From Parcubacteria group bacterium GW2011_GWD2_43_10 (lineage in GTDB: Bacteria; Patescibacteriota; Patescibacteriia; Veblenbacterales; UBA10138): a stretch of 47,078 bases of DNA. The notes under the pieces were generated by a model, which was not told where the DNA came from, ran no database searches, and was given only the letters and a program-made list of their open reading frames with translations. Positions 16,035 to 24,876 of this stretch are shown piece after piece (within the stretch, counting starts at the first letter, position 1; the number at the start of each line of letters is the position of its first letter). The position numbers and the translations under genes were made by a program. The stretch spans positions 1 through 47,078 of the forward strand of contig LCEZ01000003.1 of NCBI GenBank assembly GCA_000995845.1. Reading direction: 5' to 3'.

Positions 16035-16634
16035 ATGTTTGAATTACCAAAATTACCATATTCATTTGATGCCCTAGAGCCTTATATAGATGCTAAAACC
16101 ATGGAAATCCATCAGGGCAAGCATCATGCCGCTTATGTGGCTAAGCTTAATGAGGCTTTAGATAAATCAGCGGAGTGGGAAGCAAAAAAGATAGAAGAGA
16201 TTGTAGCTAATTACGATAAAGCACCTGAGGAAATTAAAACAGCCTTGAGAAATCACGGTGGCGGTCATTTTAATCACACCTTGTTTTGGGAATCGCTTCG
16301 GCCAGCTGGTGGTGTGAGGCCTAGTGGTAAATTGCAATTGGCTATAGTGGAGGCCTTTGGTGACTTTGATAAATTTAAAGAGACTTTCACTAAATCAGCA
16401 GTCGGGGTTTTTGGCAGTGGTTGGGCCTGGCTCACTGTAGAAGCTTCAGGCAAATTGGCTATAATTACAACACCCAATCAAGATAATCCGTTAACGCGAG
16501 GCTTTAAGCCGTTGCTGGGTTTAGATGTTTGGGAGCACGCTTATTATTTGAAGTATCAAAACCGGCGGCCGGAATATATTGACGCTTGGTGGAATGTAGT
16601 TAATTGGGAAACAGTGTCTGAGCGATTTAACTAG
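16035..16634 (+). CDS. sodA: Fe/Mn superoxide dismutase
   Basis: This 199-residue enzyme converts superoxide to peroxide and oxygen. The metal ligands are visible: H26 (MEIHQGKHHAAY), H80 (GGGHFNHTLFW), and D163 and H167 (LDVWEHAYY). The GGHxNHxxFW form and NQDNPL resemble Mn or cambialistic enzymes more than classic Fe-SODs, but metal choice cannot be settled by eye. It lies 17 bases after the Rrf2 gene and 3 bases before sufC, so it belongs to the same unit. Confidence 0.93.
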   Translation: MFELPKLPYSFDALEPYIDAKTMEIHQGKHHAAYVAKLNEALDKSAEWEAKKIEEIVANYDKAPEEIKTALRNHGGGHFNHTLFWESLRPAGGVRPSGKLQLAIVEAFGDFDKFKETFTKSAVGVFGSGWAWLTVEASGKLAIITTPNQDNPLTRGFKPLLGLDVWEHAYYLKYQNRRPEYIDAWWNVVNWETVSERFN

Positions 16635-16637
16635 CAA

Positions 16638-17399
16638 ATGCCAAACTTACTTGAAATAATTAATCTTCACACCCAAGTTGAGGGCAAAGAGATATTGAAG
16701 GGTGTTAATTTGGCTATCAATCAAGGCGAGATTCATGCTTTGATGGGCCCGAACGGTTCAGGTAAAAGCACTTTGGCCAGCGTGTTAATGGGCCATCCCA
16801 GTTTTGTCGTAACTAGCGGTAAAATAAATTGGCAAGGCCAGGATTTGTTATCATTAAAACCAGAAGAACGTTCACATTTAGGTTTATTTTTAGCATTTCA
16901 GTACCCGGTATCGGTTACTGGTTTAACCGTAGAACATTTTTTGCGCAGTGCCTTGAGTGCGCATCGTCAATCGGCAGGTCAAAAAATATTATCGCCCCTG
17001 GAATTCCGGTCTTTAATTGAGGCTGAGCTTAAGCTTTTAAAATTTAAATCAGAATTTTTAGAGCGATCATTAAATGATGGTTTTTCCGGCGGTGAGAAAA
17101 AACGTCTGGAGATTTTACAACTTGCCGTACTTAAACCCAAACTAGCTATTTTAGACGAAACCGATTCTGGTTTGGATGTGGATGCGATGAAGCTGGTGGC
17201 TGAGGGTGTAAATAGATTAGCCAAGTCTGAGATGGCAGTGCTGGTTATTACTCATTATCAGCGCCTGCTTCATTATTTAAGTCCAACCAATGTTCATGTT
17301 ATGATGGCTGGAAAAATAATTAAATCTGCTGGGTCGGATTTGGTGCAGGCAGTTGAGCAAACTGGTTACCAGCAATTTGAGCATTTAAATGTTGCCTAA
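16638..17399 (+). CDS. sufC: SufC Fe-S assembly ATPase
   Basis: This ABC-type ATPase of 253 residues has Walker A GPNGSGKST at 36-44, the signature FSGGEKKR near 150 and Walker B LAILDETDSGLD near 170. It has the SufC-specific SGLDVDAMKLVAEGVN segment. It is cytosolic, with no membrane partner; it binds SufB and SufD and drives cluster assembly on the scaffold. It overlaps sufB by 11 bases. Confidence 0.97.
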   Translation: MPNLLEIINLHTQVEGKEILKGVNLAINQGEIHALMGPNGSGKSTLASVLMGHPSFVVTSGKINWQGQDLLSLKPEERSHLGLFLAFQYPVSVTGLTVEHFLRSALSAHRQSAGQKILSPLEFRSLIEAELKLLKFKSEFLERSLNDGFSGGEKKRLEILQLAVLKPKLAILDETDSGLDVDAMKLVAEGVNRLAKSEMAVLVITHYQRLLHYLSPTNVHVMMAGKIIKSAGSDLVQAVEQTGYQQFEHLNVA

Positions 17400-18795
17400 T
17401 ACTCAAACTGATAAAATTCCAGGTTCATATCAGTATGGTTTTCATGATGATGTGAAACCTGTTTATTCTATTCCGCCCGGGTTGTCGGCGCGAGTAGTGC
17501 AGGAAATATCACATATTAAAAATGAGCCCAGCTGGATGTTAGACCGGCGTTTAAAAGCACTGGAGGCTTTTGGTGAGCGTCCAGTGCCTGTTTGGGGAGC
17601 CAATCTTTTAGACATTGATTTTCAATCAATTTGTTATTATTTAAAACCATCAGAACGGCAAGTAGCTTCATGGGATAAGGTGCCGATTAAGATAAAACAG
17701 ACTTTTGATAAATTAGGCATTCCTCAGGCTGAACAAAAATTTTTGTCGGGCGTGGGGGCACAATACGACAGCGAGGCGATTTATCATAATTTGAAAGAAG
17801 AATGGAAAAAACAAGGCGTGATCTTTATGGACATGGATTCTGGTTTACGAGAACATCCTGAGATCGTGAAACAGTATTTTGGTACAGTGGTGCCTTTGAA
17901 TGATAATAAATTTGCCGCGCTCAATACGGCTACCTGGAGCGGCGGCAGTTTTGTTTATGTGCCGAAAGGTGTTCAGGTTACAGTGCCGTTGCAAGCTTAT
18001 TTCCGGCTGAATGCGCAAAATATGGGGCAATTTGAACGTACATTAATAATCGCTGAAGCTGGTAGCCTCGTAACTTATGTTGAAGGCTGTACCGCCCCAG
18101 TATATGCCGTAGATTCACTGCATTGTGCGGTGGTGGAAATAATCGCTAAGCCGTACTCACGTGTGCGTTACACTACTATGCAAAATTGGAGCAATGATGT
18201 GTATAATCTGGTAACCAAGCGCGCCATTGCTGAGGAGGGGGCTTGTGTAGAATGGGTTGACGGTAATTTCGGCAGCAAAGTTACTATGAAATACCCTAGC
18301 GTTTATATGAAAGGCCGAGGCTCAAGAGCTGATGTGCTATCTTTAGCTTATGCTGGACCAGGTCAGCATCAGGATGCCGGGGCTAAGGCTATGCATTTAG
18401 CTAGCGATACCTCATCAAATATAATTTCCAAGTCAATTTCCCGCGGTGGCGGGCGGACTAGTTACCGCGGGTTGTTGCATGTGGCAGCGCATGCTATAAA
18501 TTGCAAAGCCAAGGTCAAGTGCGACGCCTTGTTATTGGATGCTGAATCGCGTTCTGATACTTACCCGACTAATGATGTTAGGAATTCATCCGTTCAAGTG
18601 GAGCATGAGGCCACGGTTTCTAAAGTTGGCGAGGAGCAACTTTTTTATATGCGCTCGCGCGGACTAACAGAAAATGAAGCCACCAGTTTAATTGTGGCTG
18701 GTTTTATTGAACCCATTGCCCGCGAATTACCCATGGAGTATGCGGTGGAACTTAATCGTTTGATTGAATTAGAAATGGATGGCTCAGTCGGCTAG
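17389..18795 (+). CDS. sufB: SufB Fe-S scaffold protein
   Basis: This 468-residue protein is full length for SufB. Recognisable segments are YHNLKEEWKKQGVIFMDMD near 131-149 and FVYVPKGVQVTVPLQAYFRLN near 193-213. Near the C-terminus, NSSVQVEHEATVSKVGEEQLFYMRSRGL includes the glutamate and histidine tied to cluster formation. With SufC and SufD it builds new [4Fe-4S] clusters. The start codon lies within the end of sufC. Confidence 0.97.
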   Translation: MLPNTQTDKIPGSYQYGFHDDVKPVYSIPPGLSARVVQEISHIKNEPSWMLDRRLKALEAFGERPVPVWGANLLDIDFQSICYYLKPSERQVASWDKVPIKIKQTFDKLGIPQAEQKFLSGVGAQYDSEAIYHNLKEEWKKQGVIFMDMDSGLREHPEIVKQYFGTVVPLNDNKFAALNTATWSGGSFVYVPKGVQVTVPLQAYFRLNAQNMGQFERTLIIAEAGSLVTYVEGCTAPVYAVDSLHCAVVEIIAKPYSRVRYTTMQNWSNDVYNLVTKRAIAEEGACVEWVDGNFGSKVTMKYPSVYMKGRGSRADVLSLAYAGPGQHQDAGAKAMHLASDTSSNIISKSISRGGGRTSYRGLLHVAAHAINCKAKVKCDALLLDAESRSDTYPTNDVRNSSVQVEHEATVSKVGEEQLFYMRSRGLTENEATSLIVAGFIEPIARELPMEYAVELNRLIELEMDGSVG

Positions 18796-19543
18796 CAAAT
18801 TTATGAGTGACGAGCAGATAAATTTAACTGCCGATACCACGTTGAGCATTGCGTCCAGGCAAGTAACCAGGTTGATTGTTGTATCTGCTAAGACTGAGGC
18901 CAAATTAACTCTGATAATAAATGAAGGAGCTGGCGTCCATTTAATTGTGCCACTAAGTGCCAATAAAGCGTCTTTTCAAATAAATGTAAAAACCCGAGCT
19001 CAATTCACTATGACACTATTAGGTTTAATTGATTTTGATAGTATGGGTGATATAAAGATTTCACTAACAGGTGAACAAGCTAAAGCTATAGTTGAGCTGG
19101 CGGTTGTTAGCCAGCAAACTAGTCAAACTAACTTTAATATTCGCTTAGAGCACTTATCAAACCGAACCACTGGCCGCATTAATTCACGCCGAGTTCAGCA
19201 AGATAAGTCAGCTAGTGTTCTAACTGGTTTATTGTATGTTGGTGAGAGAGGAAACGGTACAAACACTTATTTATCGGATAAAGTTTTACTCTTGGGAGAA
19301 TTAAGTCAGGTTAAATCAGACCCACAGTTAGAAATATTAGCCTGTGATGTTAAAGCTTCACACGGGGCGACTATTGGACAAATATCTGAAGAAGAACTTT
19401 TTTATTTACGCAGCCGAGGCTTGCCAAAATCAGTCGCCCAAAGTATACTAGTGCAGTCTTTTTTAATGCCAGCTTTAATTGGTGTACCATTAGAGATAAG
19501 GGATAAACTATTACATGAAGTATCAATTAGGCAAAACCCTTAA
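18779..19543 (+). CDS. sufD: SufD-like scaffold protein, short form
   Basis: This 254-residue protein ends with SufD hallmarks (DVKASHGATIGQISEEELFYLRSRGLPKSVAQSILVQSF). It is much shorter than the usual 400-plus residues; the N-terminal helical domain is missing. Two starts are possible: ATG at 18779, overlapping sufB, or ATG at 18803, which has the TTATG context common in this window. The beta-helix and C-terminal segment needed for pairing with SufB are present. It overlaps the sufS start by 29 bases. Confidence 0.9.
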   Translation: MAQSASKFMSDEQINLTADTTLSIASRQVTRLIVVSAKTEAKLTLIINEGAGVHLIVPLSANKASFQINVKTRAQFTMTLLGLIDFDSMGDIKISLTGEQAKAIVELAVVSQQTSQTNFNIRLEHLSNRTTGRINSRRVQQDKSASVLTGLLYVGERGNGTNTYLSDKVLLLGELSQVKSDPQLEILACDVKASHGATIGQISEEELFYLRSRGLPKSVAQSILVQSFLMPALIGVPLEIRDKLLHEVSIRQNP

Positions 19544-20711
19544 GGAGGAGTTTCCTATTTTCATCCACCACCGTGACCTGGTTTTTTTAGATAACGCGGC
19601 TTCTTGCCAAAAACCGAAAGTAGTCCTGGAAGCGATGGATAAACTTTACCGCACCTCATATGCCAATGTGCATCGGGGTGTTTATAGTATTTCCGAGGCC
19701 GCTACCAATATGTATGAAGAGTCTAGGGTAATGGTTGCCAAATTTATTAATGCTAAAACTGAGGCAGAAGTTATTTTTACTAGAAATGCCACTGAGGCTT
19801 TGAATGTAGCTGCTTTTTCCGTGGCCGAGCTCTTGCAGCCCGGCGATGAGGTGTTGCTGACGCAATTAGAACATCATGCCAGTCTAGTGCCTTGGCAAAT
19901 GGCAGCTAAAAAACATCAGCTTAAATTAAATTTTATACCGGTAAATAGCGAGGGTAGACTGGAATTAGAAAACATAGATAAAATAATAACCCCCCGCACC
20001 AAAGTTTTGGCCATTACTGCAATGTCCAATGTTACTGGCACAGTTACAGAATTGGACGTGCTGATACCAAAAGCTAAGGCGGCCGGGGCCATTGTTATTA
20101 TTGATGCCGCCCAAGCAGTTCAGCATTTGCCTTTGGATGTGCAAGCTTTAGGCTGTGATCTACTGGCTTTTTCGGGGCATAAGATTTTTGGCCCATCGGG
20201 CGTTGGTGTGCTCTGGGGTAAACTAGATTTATTGCAGAAATTGGAGCCATTTGAATACGGCGGCAATATGATAAGCGAGGTAAGTTACGCCACGGCAAGT
20301 TTTGCCGAGCCGCCGGCTAAATTTGAAGCTGGTACGCCACCCATTGCGGAAGTTATCGGCCTAGGAGCGGCTATAAAGTTTGTTCAAGAGATTGGCAGTG
20401 AGGCGATTTTAGAGTATGAAAACGACTTAACTGCTTATGGTTTAGAACAATTAAAAAAGGTACCTGGTTTGCGCTTGATTGGCCCAGCCGATCAACATTT
20501 AAGGGGCCCAGTGTTTGCTTTTGTTATGGAGGGTGTGCACCCGCATGATATTGCCAGTATTTTGGATGGAGGTCACTGTGCTATGCCTTTACATAAGCGC
20601 TTTGGTATACCGGCCACCACTCGGGCCTCTTTTACTATTTATAATTCCGAAGAAGACGTTGGGGCGCTAGTAGCAGGATTAAACAAAGCCAGGCAACTTT
20701 TGGTAATGTAA
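19515..20711 (+). CDS. sufS: SufS cysteine desulfurase
   Basis: This PLP enzyme of 398 residues takes sulfur from cysteine for cluster assembly. It shows LDNAASCQKPK near 25-35, TRNATEALNVAAFS near 94-107 and IIDAAQAVQHLPLDV near 194-208. The PLP lysine is in LAFSGHKIFGPSGVGVLWG near 215-233. The active cysteine is in GGHCAMPLHKRFG, near residue 355. It begins inside the sufD end. Confidence 0.96.
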   Translation: MKYQLGKTLKEEFPIFIHHRDLVFLDNAASCQKPKVVLEAMDKLYRTSYANVHRGVYSISEAATNMYEESRVMVAKFINAKTEAEVIFTRNATEALNVAAFSVAELLQPGDEVLLTQLEHHASLVPWQMAAKKHQLKLNFIPVNSEGRLELENIDKIITPRTKVLAITAMSNVTGTVTELDVLIPKAKAAGAIVIIDAAQAVQHLPLDVQALGCDLLAFSGHKIFGPSGVGVLWGKLDLLQKLEPFEYGGNMISEVSYATASFAEPPAKFEAGTPPIAEVIGLGAAIKFVQEIGSEAILEYENDLTAYGLEQLKKVPGLRLIGPADQHLRGPVFAFVMEGVHPHDIASILDGGHCAMPLHKRFGIPATTRASFTIYNSEEDVGALVAGLNKARQLLVM

Positions 20712-20714
20712 AAT

Positions 20715-21077
20715 ATGGACTTATACCAGCAGAATATTTTAGATTATTATCGGCATCCAAGATGCAACCAAAAAATAACTGAGGCTAACTACAGCGCGGA
20801 AGTCTCTAACCCATTATGCGGTGACAGGATTGAGATTTATTTGCAAACCTCAGGCGATAAAATTAAGCAAGCCGTCTGGCAAGGTGAAGGCTGTGTACTT
20901 TCATTAGCCGCGGCTGATATGCTAGCTGAATATTTGCAAAATAAATCGTTGACGGCTATTGATACGATTGATAAGGATTGGATTATAAAAACCTTAGGAG
21001 TTAATCCTAGCCCTAGTCGTTTAAAATGTGCACTTTTACCGCTAGAGGCTCTAAAGAAATCTTTAGCTAACAATTAA
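20715..21077 (+). CDS. sufU: SufU/IscU-like sulfur acceptor
   Basis: This 120-residue protein keeps the three conserved cysteines: NPLCGDRIE (about C36), GEGCVLS (about C60) and RLKCALLPLEAL (about C104). It starts with the family entry LYQQNILDYYRHPR. SufU takes sulfur from SufS in Gram-positive-type SUF systems. The protein is about 25 residues shorter than SufU of Bacillus. It lies 3 bases after sufS, and no sufE is present. Confidence 0.92.
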   Translation: MDLYQQNILDYYRHPRCNQKITEANYSAEVSNPLCGDRIEIYLQTSGDKIKQAVWQGEGCVLSLAAADMLAEYLQNKSLTAIDTIDKDWIIKTLGVNPSPSRLKCALLPLEALKKSLANN

Positions 21078-21089
21078 TCAATTAAATAT

Positions 21090-21482
21090 ATGCCAGGCTA
21101 TGTTACTGATTTAGAAAAAATGACTTTAGTTAATAATAATTTTAGGCAAGTGTTGTATACAGCCCGGCACAGCCAGTTAGTGTTAATGAGTTTAAAAGTA
21201 GGAGAAGATATTGGTGAGGAAATTCATGAGCTGGATCAATTTCTGCGAGTTGAAGCCGGTCAAGGCCAGGCGGTTTTGAATGGCGTGGAATATGAATTAA
21301 GTGATGGTAGCGCGGTAGTAGTGCCGGCGGGCGTTAAACATAATATTATAAATATCGGTGAAACACCCTTAAAGCTTTATACGGTTTATAGCCCGCCGGA
21401 ACATAAGGCGGGGGTGGTGCGGGCAACTAAAAAAGAAGCGCTCGAGCAAGAGGAGCACTTTGATGGCCAAACTACTGAATAG
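21090..21482 (+). CDS. small cupin-domain protein
   Basis: The 130 residues form a single cupin-2 barrel: GEEIHELDQFLRVEAGQGQAVLNG near 46-69 (cupin motif 1, with H and E ligands) and VVPAGVKHNIINIG near 80-93 (motif 2, with a His). It probably binds a metal. It is the last gene of the Rrf2-SUF run and may bind Fe or serve a redox role, but the substrate is unknown. Its 3' end overlaps the convergent minus-strand gene by 11 bases. Confidence 0.85.
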   Translation: MPGYVTDLEKMTLVNNNFRQVLYTARHSQLVLMSLKVGEDIGEEIHELDQFLRVEAGQGQAVLNGVEYELSDGSAVVVPAGVKHNIINIGETPLKLYTVYSPPEHKAGVVRATKKEALEQEEHFDGQTTE

Positions 21483-21831
21483 TTTGGCGCTTACGGAAGT
21501 AATCAGCTGCTAAGGCGGAAGTTAAGCCGACCGCGCCGTGAAAGAAGTGTTCCGGAACTTCCAGATGAACAATATCACCTAAATTAGGCCAAAAAATCCC
21601 GATCATCATTAATAATAAATTTGTTATAGCTAGACCTTGGAGGTAAGTAAGCTGGCTTTTTGTAGTTGACTGACCAAAACCTAATTTAAGACCAATTGCC
21701 CCCAAGACTACATAAATAAAGCTTTGAAATAGGTCAAATTGAATCAAATATAAAACATTAGGCATAAAAAAGCCTAATAGGCCAATAACAAACATTAAAC
21801 TGCCAAAGAAAGCTGTAATTTTATTGATCAT
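21472..21831 (-). CDS. DUF4383-like four-pass membrane protein
   Basis: Read from the ATG at 21831, the protein has 119 residues and four hydrophobic segments (INKITAFFGSLMFVIGLLGFF, FIYVVLGAIGLKLGFG, ITNLLLMMIGIFW, FHGAVGLTSALAADYF). The layout resembles DUF4383-type proteins, but that assignment is tentative. A frame extends 20 codons upstream to 21891. I prefer the inner ATG because a TATACT -10 (21848-21843) lies 11 nt before it and because the longer form would overlap the divergent gene. Confidence 0.6.
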   Translation of the reverse strand: MINKITAFFGSLMFVIGLLGFFMPNVLYLIQFDLFQSFIYVVLGAIGLKLGFGQSTTKSQLTYLQGLAITNLLLMMIGIFWPNLGDIVHLEVPEHFFHGAVGLTSALAADYFRKRQTIQ

Positions 21832-21842
21832 ATTATACAGAT

Positions 21843-21875
21843 AGTATACTAAGGTAATTAATTTTATGCTACAAT
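21843..21875. promoter_or_regulatory. divergent promoter region
   Basis: On the plus strand an extended -10, TGCTACAAT, ends at 21875, 7 nt before the ATG at 21883. On the minus strand TATACT (21848-21843) serves the gene ending at 21472. Both predict near-leaderless messages. Confidence 0.55.
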
Positions 21876-21882
21876 TAAACTT

Positions 21883-22872
21883 ATGGAACACAGAGTTTGT
21901 GTTATTGGTGGCTCTACTTGGGACGCGCTTTTTACAACTGCCCAGGCAGATTTAATGCATGTTGGCGGTCGGCGAACTGAGCCGGTTTTAGCTTTTCCTT
22001 ATGGCGGCAAAGTGGATGCAGTGGAGGTGATGTATGGTTTTGGCGGCGGAGCCGCCAATGTAGCGGTGAGTTTGGCACATTTGGGAATTAGGACTGATGT
22101 TATTACTCGGGTGGGGTCAGATTGGCGGGGCCAGGAAATTATAAAGAATTTTCACAAACTTGGTGTTAGCACTAAATTGGTACAACATGACAGAAAAGAA
22201 AAAACCGCTTTGGCTTTTATTGTGACAGCGGGGCGAGGGCATGATCACGTGGCGTTTGTTTCTCGGGGGGCAACGCGTAATTTAACTATACCTACACGTT
22301 TACCAGAAAAATACCAGTGGTGTTATGTTACAGCCCTAGCGGTATCAGATTGGTATGACCGCTTAGAAAAATTATTCCGCAGTTTTCATGCGCAAGGTGG
22401 TAAAATTTTTTGGAATCCAGGCGCGATCCAATTGGCTGAATCTAAAAAAGTGGCCAGCTTATTGAAATATGTTAGTGTGATTGATTTGAATAATGATGAA
22501 GTTGCTATCTTGCTTAAGAAATTGAAAGGCAGTCGTTTAAGTTCCATGGCGGCGTTAGTTAAAGGTTTAAAGAACTTTGGGCCCGAGTTTGCATTGGTAA
22601 CTTGTGGTCAAAAAGGTGCTTATCTTTATGATGGCTCCAAAATGATTTATCATCCGATTTACAAAGTTAAACCAGCTAATACTACTGGAGCAGGAGATGC
22701 TTTTGGTGCTGGCTGGCTAGCGGGTTACTTGGCCTCAGGCTGGAATCTTAATGTTGCGATGCAATGGGGCATGCTAAACTCCAATTCAGTCATAATGCAT
22801 GTTGGCGCTCAGAAGGGGATTTTAAGCCTTAGTACCTTGCCTAAATTCCGAGCCATATATGACCCATCGTAG
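21883..22872 (+). CDS. PfkB-family sugar/nucleoside kinase
   Basis: This 329-residue ribokinase-like enzyme has YGFGGGAANVAVSLAHLGI near 47-65 (first PfkB signature) and NTTGAGDAFGAGWLAGYLA near 265-283 (second signature, with the catalytic Asp in GAGD). The family phosphorylates sugars or nucleosides with ATP; the substrate is not readable here. It overlaps pduL by 14 bases and leads the acetate-producing gene run, which suggests a link to central carbon flow. Confidence 0.92.
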   Translation: MEHRVCVIGGSTWDALFTTAQADLMHVGGRRTEPVLAFPYGGKVDAVEVMYGFGGGAANVAVSLAHLGIRTDVITRVGSDWRGQEIIKNFHKLGVSTKLVQHDRKEKTALAFIVTAGRGHDHVAFVSRGATRNLTIPTRLPEKYQWCYVTALAVSDWYDRLEKLFRSFHAQGGKIFWNPGAIQLAESKKVASLLKYVSVIDLNNDEVAILLKKLKGSRLSSMAALVKGLKNFGPEFALVTCGQKGAYLYDGSKMIYHPIYKVKPANTTGAGDAFGAGWLAGYLASGWNLNVAMQWGMLNSNSVIMHVGAQKGILSLSTLPKFRAIYDPS

Positions 22873-23440
22873 CGTACCAATTGAAGTTTCAGCGCGGCAC
22901 ATCCACCTTTCGCCAGAGCATTTGGCTGCTTTGTTTGGCAATAATGCAGCCTTAACTGTTTTTAAAAAAATATCACAACCAGGTCAATTTGCGGCCAATG
23001 AAGCTGTTACCATATTAGGATCAAAAGGGCGACTAAATTTACGGGTGGTCGGCCCAGCTAGGCCGGAAACCCAAGTAGAACTATCTTCTACTGATGCTAT
23101 TTTTTTGGGGTTAAAGCCAGCCTTAAGAGTATCAGGTGATTTAAATAATACTTCTGGCTGCCGCTTGCAAGGCCCGGCTGGTAAACTTGAACTTAATCAT
23201 GGTGTAGTGGTAGCTCAGCGGCATTTGCATATTTCACCGCAAGAGGCTCACGAATTTGGACTTAAGCACGGTGATATTATTTCAATAAAAACTGAAAGTA
23301 CCAGGCCCGTAACCTTTCATAATGTTTACGTACGCAGTCGCGATGGTATAGATGAGCTTTCTTTTATGATAGATACTGATGAAGCTAACGCGGCTGGGCT
23401 TAAGGGCGGAGAGAAAGCAGTTATTATGGATAATTTATGA
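22859..23440 (+). CDS. pduL: phosphate acyltransferase PduL
   Basis: This 193-residue enzyme swaps CoA for phosphate on acetyl- or propionyl-CoA. It carries the two PduL halves: VEVSARHIHLSPEHLAALFG near 7-26 and VVVAQRHLHISPQEAHEFGLKHGD near 119-142, with the histidines that bind zinc. There is no N-terminal extension, so no microcompartment targeting signal is seen. It lies directly before ackA with an ATGA overlap and replaces Pta as the acetyl-phosphate source. Confidence 0.95.
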   Translation: MTHRSVPIEVSARHIHLSPEHLAALFGNNAALTVFKKISQPGQFAANEAVTILGSKGRLNLRVVGPARPETQVELSSTDAIFLGLKPALRVSGDLNNTSGCRLQGPAGKLELNHGVVVAQRHLHISPQEAHEFGLKHGDIISIKTESTRPVTFHNVYVRSRDGIDELSFMIDTDEANAAGLKGGEKAVIMDNL

Positions 23441-24600
23441 AATTGAAAGATAAAAGTTCTTATATATTAGTGTTTAACGCAGGTAGTGCCACTCTAAAGT
23501 GGGCTTTATATGAGGAAGACGGTTTGGTTGAAGCGGGACGCGGTACCGTAGAGCGGATTGGTGAGCGCGGCAGTTTTGCCGAGTGGCGCTTATTTGGCAA
23601 GCTAAGTGTTAAACAATTAAAATTTTCTGATCATAAACAAGCCGTGGGTTATATAGTTAAGATGCTAGCCTGGCATAAATTATTAGGCAGCATTAGTTTA
23701 GTAGGACATCGTATTGTATATGGCGGTCAATTATTTATCGCGCCAGTTAAATTAACCAAGGAAGTAATTAATCGTTTAGAAAAATTACCATCTCTAGCGC
23801 CCCTGCATAATCCTGTGGAATTAGCAGTTGCTAAGGCGGCCAGTAAATTGTTACCCAAGGTTAAACAAATAGCGGAGTTTGATACTGCCTGGTTCGCTCA
23901 TTTACCGCTTGAAAGCCAGACTTATGCCTTACCGCGGCTATTAAATAAAAAATATGGCTTGAAGAAGTACGGCTTTCATGGTTTATCCCATAATTATGTT
24001 ACAAATGAGGCTGCCAGAATTTTAGGTAAAAAAACAGAACAAGTTAATTTAGTAACTTGTCATTTAGGTAGTGGCAGCAGTGTAGCTGCAGTCCGTGCCG
24101 GTAAACCAATTGATACTTCAATGGGCTTTACCCCCTTAGCTGGTTTAGTGATGTGCACTCGGGCGGGTGATGTTGATCCTGGATTATTACTGTATTTAGC
24201 AAAGCAACCAGGTTTTTCTATAAAAAAGCTAGATCAATTATTAAACCATGAGTCTGGTCTTAAGGGTATGACGGGGGTAGCTGATATGCGTGAGGTTTTA
24301 ACCATGGCAGGTTATGAAGTACTTGGTTTTAGGGTAAAAAAATTAGTTTCAGCCTCAGACCGACAGCAAGCCAAGTTAGCCTTAAAAGTTTATTTATATA
24401 ATTTGCAAAAATACATAGGGGCTTATGCCGCTATTTTAGGTCGAGTAGATGCCATAGTTTTCACTGGCGGCATTGGTGAGCGCAATGAAGTCGTGCGTAA
24501 TTTGACCATGCAGGGCCTGCCTACGCTTAAAAATGTATCTGTTTTAGCTATACCAACTAATGAGGAATTAGCCATTGCTAGGCAGATTATTAATAATTAG
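23437..24600 (+). CDS. ackA: acetate kinase
   Basis: This 387-residue ASKHA-fold enzyme makes ATP and acetate from acetyl phosphate. It starts with VFNAGSATLKWALYE; canonical enzymes have NxGSSSLK, so the serine run is altered to GSAT. It also has the segments KYGFHGLSHNYVT, CHLGSGSSVAAVRAGKPIDTSMGFTPLAGL and FTGGIGERN. Together with PduL and the oxidoreductase it gives substrate-level phosphorylation. Confidence 0.96.
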   Translation: MKLKDKSSYILVFNAGSATLKWALYEEDGLVEAGRGTVERIGERGSFAEWRLFGKLSVKQLKFSDHKQAVGYIVKMLAWHKLLGSISLVGHRIVYGGQLFIAPVKLTKEVINRLEKLPSLAPLHNPVELAVAKAASKLLPKVKQIAEFDTAWFAHLPLESQTYALPRLLNKKYGLKKYGFHGLSHNYVTNEAARILGKKTEQVNLVTCHLGSGSSVAAVRAGKPIDTSMGFTPLAGLVMCTRAGDVDPGLLLYLAKQPGFSIKKLDQLLNHESGLKGMTGVADMREVLTMAGYEVLGFRVKKLVSASDRQQAKLALKVYLYNLQKYIGAYAAILGRVDAIVFTGGIGERNEVVRNLTMQGLPTLKNVSVLAIPTNEELAIARQIINN

Positions 24601-24612
24601 CAAAACATTTTT

Positions 24613-24876
24613 ATGAGCCAAAAATCATTACGCTTAGAAATTTTAGAAAATGTCTCTAAGTTAGCCACAGCTGGTTTAGGCTTGGTCGCGGCTTTGGCCT
24701 GGAATGATGCTATTCAAACCTTATTTAAGATGATATTTGGCGAACAATCAGCTGTTTGGGCCAAATTTGTTTATGCTTTATTAGTGACAGCGCTAGTCGT
24801 CGTTATAACAATGAGGCTGAGTAATCTTATTGATAAAATAAAGCAAAATAAAGAAGATGACAGTGAAGGTCAATAA
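24613..24876 (+). CDS. DUF5654 small membrane protein
   Basis: The 87 residues contain two membrane segments and the conserved run KLATAGLGLVAALAWNDAIQTLFKMIFG near 15-42, which fits DUF5654. This family is common in CPR and archaea and has no known role. It sits between ackA and the oxidoreductase and overlaps the latter by 20 bases. Confidence 0.85.
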   Translation: MSQKSLRLEILENVSKLATAGLGLVAALAWNDAIQTLFKMIFGEQSAVWAKFVYALLVTALVVVITMRLSNLIDKIKQNKEDDSEGQ

